Shown piece after piece: positions 8,341 to 13,766 of a DNA stretch of 13,766 bases. Below the pieces are notes generated by a model that was not told the DNA's origin, made no database searches, and saw only the letters and a list, made by a program, of their open reading frames with translations. Each line of letters starts with the position of its first letter. Position 1 is the first letter of the stretch. The position numbers and the translations under genes are program-made. The stretch covers positions 1 through 13,766 of the forward strand of contig CAMBSR010000033.1 in the NCBI GenBank assembly GCA_945870475.1. Direction: 5' to 3'. The DNA comes from Phycisphaera mikurensis NBRC 102666. GTDB taxonomy: Bacteria > Planctomycetota > Phycisphaerae > Phycisphaerales > SM1A02.

Positions 8341-10323
8341 GTGGCAGGACAGTTCGGAAACTCAGACAGGGATCGCGTCCTGGACGCCACCGATATGGTG
8401 GCGCTCATCGGCGAACACGTGCAGCTGCGGCCCAAGGGCCGCGAGCATGTGGGCATCTGTCCGTTCCACGACGACCGCGCCCCGTCCATGACCGTGGTCA
8501 CGCACAAGGGTGCGGGCTTCTACAAGTGCTTCAGCTGCGGCGCCGCTGGGAACGCCATCGACTTCATGATGAACTACCACAAGATGGAGTTCATCGACGC
8601 GCTGCGCGCGCTGGCCGAGCGCGCCGGCATCGAACTGCAGCAGACGCGGCGCGAGGACGGCGCCACCGGCGGCCGACGCGCCCTGCTTCGCGCCAACGCG
8701 ATCGCTGCCAACTATTTCCGCAAGGCGCTGGCGCACGCCGAAGCCGGCGCTGCCGCCAATGCCGCGCTCGACCGCCGCGGGATCACCGCCGAGATGCGCG
8801 AGCGGTTCCAGCTGGGCGCCGCACCCGACGGCTGGGACGGCTTCGTGCGCCACATCGATCGCCTGCGCGCGCACAGCGCGGGTTCGCGCGGTGACGATGC
8901 CGTGCCGGAGCTCGACGTCTTCCGTGCCGCGGGCCTGGTGCGCGACGGGCGGCAAGGCCCCATCGACGGATTCCGCAACCGCGTGATCTTCCCCATCTGC
9001 GACGAAATGGGCCAGCCGATCGCCTTCGGTGCCCGGCAGATCAACCCGGAAGACCAGCCGAAGTACCTGAATTCGCCGGAAAGCGGCGTGTTCCACAAGG
9101 GCCGCGGGCTGTACGGCATTCACTTGGCAAAGAAGTCGATCATCGACAGCCGCACGGCCGTGATCTGCGAGGGCTACACGGATGTCATCGCCTGCCACGC
9201 CGCCGGCGTGACCAACGTGGTGGCGACGCTCGGCACCGCGCTCACCCGCGAACACGCGCGCGTCCTGAAGCGGCTCGCGGAGCGCATCGTGCTCCTCTTC
9301 GACGGCGACGCCGCCGGGCAGAAGGCCGCGGACCGCGCCATCGAGGTGTTCTTCGCCGAGCCGGTCGACGTGCGCATCTGCACGCTGCCCGATGAACTGG
9401 ACCCGGACGAACTCCTGCGCCAGGAAGGCGGCCGCGCGCGCTTCGACGAGGCACTCGCGAAGAGCGAGGACGCGCTGCGCCACTTCGTGCGCCGCTTCCG
9501 CCAGGACTTCCGCGCCGCCAACGGGCTCAGCGCGCAGCAGCAGCGCATCGAGGCGGTGCTGGCGCGGTTGGTGGAGCTCGGCTTCCGAGAGATGCCGGGC
9601 CTGCGTCGGACGCTGGTGATGTCGAGCCTGTCGTCCATCACCGGGCTTTCCGAACGCGACCTGGAAGCGGCGCTCGAGGCCATCAAGTCGCCGACACCGC
9701 GTGCGCCCGCGCAAGAGGAGCCCGTGGAGGTTCGCACCGAACGCGTCTACCGACCCTCGCTCGAGGAACAGGGCTTCGCCCCACCGCAGGCCCGCGCACG
9801 CCGCGACGCGGAACGCGGGCTCCTGGCCATCCTCCTGGCACACCCCACGCTCGCCACGTCCCGGGTGCGGCTCGATGACGGTTCGTCCCTGCCCCTGACC
9901 GAGGCCATCACGCCAGAGAGCTTCCTGGACCCGGAGAGCCGGCAGATCTTCGAGCCGGTCCACGTCTGGCTGGAGGATGCCCACCCCTTCACGGCCGAGG
10001 AACTGCTGGCCGAGCTGCGTGGCGGGGGCGCCAAGTCCCTGACCGTCGACCTGGTCATGCTTGGCGAGCGCCGAGCACCGTCCGAGAATCTTGCAGCCGA
10101 GCAATTGCAGGTGGCGATCGACGCCTTTGAGCGGATCCGCCGCGCGCAGGCGCGCGAATTCTCCCGTTCAGGAAATGCAAGCCTAGTATCCCCAACCACT
10201 TCCGGCGAACCGGAAGCCCTCGAAGCGCGTCTGGAAGCCATCCGAAACCGCGGTCGAGACCCCACCGCCTTCGGCCGGTTGCCCGGAAGTTCGGGGCAAC
10301 GTGCTGCAGGGCCACCAGGCTGA
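8341..10323 (+). CDS. dnaG: DNA primase DnaG
   Basis: DnaG synthesises RNA primers at the replication fork and is recruited by the DnaB helicase. From GTG 8341 the product has 660 residues (E. coli 581). The zinc-binding domain is intact, with a CHCC set Cys40, His43, Cys63 and Cys66 within ICPFHDDRAPS and YKCFSCGAAGNAIDFMMNY. The RNA polymerase core has FGARQINPEDQPKYLNSPES. The TOPRIM fold follows, with EGYTD (Glu277) and LLFDGDAAG (Asp321, Asp323), the metal-binding acidic residues. The C-terminal part (about 480-610) is helical, in the place of the DnaB-binding domain. A Ser/Gly/Pro-rich tail of about 50 residues closes the protein and has no clear counterpart. The start rests on the SD and on the match of the following residues to the family N-terminus. 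rpoD follows after 155 nt, as in macromolecular-synthesis operons, but rpsU is absent upstream. Confidence 0.96.
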   Translation: MAGQFGNSDRDRVLDATDMVALIGEHVQLRPKGREHVGICPFHDDRAPSMTVVTHKGAGFYKCFSCGAAGNAIDFMMNYHKMEFIDALRALAERAGIELQQTRREDGATGGRRALLRANAIAANYFRKALAHAEAGAAANAALDRRGITAEMRERFQLGAAPDGWDGFVRHIDRLRAHSAGSRGDDAVPELDVFRAAGLVRDGRQGPIDGFRNRVIFPICDEMGQPIAFGARQINPEDQPKYLNSPESGVFHKGRGLYGIHLAKKSIIDSRTAVICEGYTDVIACHAAGVTNVVATLGTALTREHARVLKRLAERIVLLFDGDAAGQKAADRAIEVFFAEPVDVRICTLPDELDPDELLRQEGGRARFDEALAKSEDALRHFVRRFRQDFRAANGLSAQQQRIEAVLARLVELGFREMPGLRRTLVMSSLSSITGLSERDLEAALEAIKSPTPRAPAQEEPVEVRTERVYRPSLEEQGFAPPQARARRDAERGLLAILLAHPTLATSRVRLDDGSSLPLTEAITPESFLDPESRQIFEPVHVWLEDAHPFTAEELLAELRGGGAKSLTVDLVMLGERRAPSENLAAEQLQVAIDAFERIRRAQAREFSRSGNASLVSPTTSGEPEALEARLEAIRNRGRDPTAFGRLPGSSGQRAAGPPG

Positions 10324-10478
10324 TCGCCATTCATGATGTCGAAGTTGATGGATGTGACCCACATTCCGCGTAATAACGATTCCAACGCGCCCGTTTTCGC
10401 GCCTTAACCTCACGATGACCGATTTGTTCTGTTTGCGTTCATCGCGTCCGCAGAGCAACTGAGAACTGGACCACCACC

Positions 10479-12314
<1,836 letters not shown>

Positions 12315-12343
12315 TCCGCGTCACGACAGGTGCACGACACCAT

Positions 12344-12385
12344 CACGGCGCGCGCCCCGCACCGGGGCGCGCGCCGTGCTTCATT
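12344..12385. terminator. Strong terminator between rpoD and the convergent membrane genes
   Basis: A perfect 16-bp stem (12344-12359 with 12363-12378) with a 3-nt CAC loop begins 30 nt after the rpoD stop and is followed by CTTCATT. The T-content suits the + strand best. On the - strand the same hairpin lies 20 nt past the membrane gene stop but lacks a U-tract, so two-way use is possible but less certain. Confidence 0.85.
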
Positions 12386-12397
12386 CAGTTCACCGAT

Positions 12398-12748
12398 TCA
12401 CGACTTCACGGAGCGACGCACGATGGTGCGGATCGCGAACAGCAGGACCACCTTCGGCCCCAGGTACAAGGCCACCGCCACCCACCACGCGACGCCCCAC
12501 GCCCACACCGAGGCCATCACCGCCGCCGCGGTGCCGATGACCGGCAGCCAGCAGAGCGACGCCGCGAGCGCCGTGGCCACCTCGGGGCTCGGGTTGTCCG
12601 AGTGCTTCATGAACGCCAGGTAGATGGGCACCGCCTCCCACACGGAGAGGAGGAGCCAGCTGACCACGATCAGGAAGCGCCGCTTGCGCAGCGAGGCCGG
12701 ATCCATGGGGTAGTTCGCGCGTTCGAGGTCTCCGAGCGGTCCGGTCAT
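12398..12748 (-). CDS. Small multi-pass membrane protein, unknown function
   Basis: The 116-residue product begins MTGPLGDLERANYPMDPASL. A basic RKRR cluster at about 21-24 leads into a first hydrophobic span (about 25-47, FLIVVSWLLLSVWEAVPIYL). Two or three further spans follow (about 57-80, 80-95, 95-108), rich in Trp and Ala, and the tail IRTIVRRSVKS is basic. By the positive-inside rule both ends would be cytoplasmic only if the number of spans is even. I recognise no family. Its ATG overlaps the TGA of the upstream membrane gene in an ATGA arrangement, so the two are translationally coupled and probably work together. The start at 12748 is chosen for this overlap; the same frame is open further upstream but reads as the shadow of the neighbour. 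The gene converges on rpoD, with a strong hairpin between them. Confidence 0.8.
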   Translation of the reverse strand: MTGPLGDLERANYPMDPASLRKRRFLIVVSWLLLSVWEAVPIYLAFMKHSDNPSPEVATALAASLCWLPVIGTAAAVMASVWAWGVAWWVAVALYLGPKVVLLFAIRTIVRRSVKS

Positions 12749-13766
12749 CCTGCCATTCCTCCAGTTCCTGGCGCAGCGCCGGGATGCATCGGCGGCACGG
12801 CCGCCTCGTGAGAATCCGCCACGATGGCATACGCCGCGCCGATCACGGCCACGAAGCCAGGCAGCACAAGCATCCACGCCACCGACGATGTTGCCACCTG
12901 CACCGCGATGGACGGATCGCCGCCGCGCGGAGCGGTGAGTGCGGCGATCTCCGCAGCAGCGAATGCCGCCGCGGAGCCGACCGCCGCCGCCACCAACGCC
13001 AGCGCAAAGAGCGGCCACTGCACGCGGCGCGTGGCCCGCCACGACCATTTCACGGCGTCGAGCCCGGCGCATGCCGGGCGATCGATGTCCGCAGCGCGCA
13101 GCGGTGCAAACCAGAGACGCGCGGAGATCCACAGGATGGGCAGCACGAGCGCCAGCAGCAGCACCCCGCCGCACGAAGCCCCCACCGCCAGCACCGATGC
13201 CGGGGCGGCATCGGTCGGCAGGTGGCGCGAGAACGTCACCATGCTCGCGGCAATCGAACAGAGAAGCGCCGCCACCGGCAAGCCCGTCCCGGCAAGCAGG
13301 ATGATGAACGACGAGAGCACCACCGGCGCCCACCTCGCGACGCCGGCCAGCAGGTCACCGAGGCCCCCGCGACCCGCGGCCGCCCGGGCAGCCGCAATGG
13401 AAAGCCCGGCGAAGACCGGCGCAATCACCATGAGCTCGAGAAGCCACGGCATGCAGCAGGAGGTCACGAAATCGCCCTCGCCAGCGGCAAGCGCCTCGAG
13501 GTCGGGCCCCGGTCCGCGTGACGCGCCCGGCTCGAAGTCGGCAGCGTTTTCCTGGAGCACACGCACCAACTCCCCGACCTGCTGCATCGAGCGCGCCTGG
13601 GCAATCTCGCCCGGCACGCGAAGCGCCACCAGCAGCGTGACCCCCAGGATCAGCGCGACGAAGCCGTGCTGAAGGCCCGCCCATCCCCTGCGGAACGCCG
13701 ACAGGAACACGGACGGCGCCGGGCCGGGCGCTCGCGGCGGCAACGCAGCGGTCGGCGGGGCGATGA
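12745..13766 (-). CDS. Polytopic membrane protein, N-terminus possibly beyond window
   Basis: The frame is open to the right edge. A TTG at 13743 could start a 332-residue protein, but the real start may lie outside, so the gene is treated as partial. Counted from that TTG, about six hydrophobic spans are visible: 27-43, 97-120, 138-168 (long, maybe two), 184-212, 243-268 (very Ala-rich) and 288-309. A polar segment of about 50 residues, with DFEPGASRGPGPDLEALAAG, separates spans 1 and 2. The segment before span 5 (LDAVKWSWRATRRVQWPLF) resembles the A-x-x-x-S-W helix of several poorly characterised integral membrane families such as DUF975-like proteins; this is only an impression. The tail PPMHPGAAPGTGGMAG is Pro/Gly-rich and cytoplasmic or external. 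The stop overlaps the start of the next gene by ATGA. No enzyme or transporter motif is visible. Confidence 0.78.
   Translation of the reverse strand, partial: IAPPTAALPPRAPGPAPSVFLSAFRRGWAGLQHGFVALILGVTLLVALRVPGEIAQARSMQQVGELVRVLQENAADFEPGASRGPGPDLEALAAGEGDFVTSCCMPWLLELMVIAPVFAGLSIAAARAAAGRGGLGDLLAGVARWAPVVLSSFIILLAGTGLPVAALLCSIAASMVTFSRHLPTDAAPASVLAVGASCGGVLLLALVLPILWISARLWFAPLRAADIDRPACAGLDAVKWSWRATRRVQWPLFALALVAAAVGSAAAFAAAEIAALTAPRGGDPSIAVQVATSSVAWMLVLPGFVAVIGAAYAIVADSHEAAVPPMHPGAAPGTGGMAG

Noticed and set aside
8362..10104. 580-codon open frame on the - strand opposite dnaG
   Set aside because: Mirrors the primase gene in phase and has no domain or start signal; antisense shadow.
12748..13333. 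Upstream extension of the small membrane gene to 311 residues
   Set aside because: The added part is an Arg/Gly/Cys-rich shadow of the overlapping larger membrane gene; the ATGA overlap gives a better start.
12824..13672. 282-codon + strand frame opposite the large membrane protein
   Set aside because: Ser/Ala/Thr/Arg-rich low-complexity translation with no hydrophobic core or motif; the - strand frame encodes clear membrane spans.

Overview
This is a GC-rich (by eye high-60s percent G+C) bacterial chromosomal segment carrying ordinary housekeeping genes. The gene set suggests a member of the Planctomycetota, possibly Phycisphaerae: a type III glutamine synthetase, a 93-residue bL28, a trigger factor with a degenerate middle domain, a long sigma-70 with a large non-conserved region, and several genes without a clear Shine-Dalgarno. 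This assignment is an inference from protein character, not from a database match.

Layout on the + strand: the 3' part of a von Willebrand A (VWA) domain gene enters at the left edge (1-1137). Next is glnN, type III glutamine synthetase (1272-3455), with its own promoter, RBS and a perfect hairpin terminator. A protein-quality-control block follows: tig (3614-5020), a small membrane-anchored SHOCT-like protein (5027-5335), clpX (5518-6969), and a GAF-domain free methionine-(R)-sulfoxide reductase gene that is frameshifted in this sequence (6979-7487). rpmB (7605-7886) has its own promoter and terminator. Then come dnaG (8341-10323), behind a near-consensus promoter and a leader of about 270 nt, and rpoD (10479-12314), the core of a macromolecular-synthesis operon lacking rpsU. 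A 16-bp perfect hairpin closes rpoD. On the - strand, converging on it, are two uncharacterised multi-pass membrane protein genes that overlap by ATGA (12398-12748, and 12745 to the right edge).

How the genes work together: tig and clpX handle nascent-chain folding and unfoldase/protease delivery. The GAF reductase would repair oxidised free methionine. bL28, primase and the primary sigma factor represent translation, replication and transcription. glnN is the nitrogen-assimilation enzyme. No mobile element, CRISPR array, tRNA or rRNA was seen. I did not find a novel defence or biosynthetic system. The points worth a second look are the frameshift, the clpP-less tig/clpX arrangement, the repeated element in the glnN promoter, the long dnaG leader and the unknown membrane pair.
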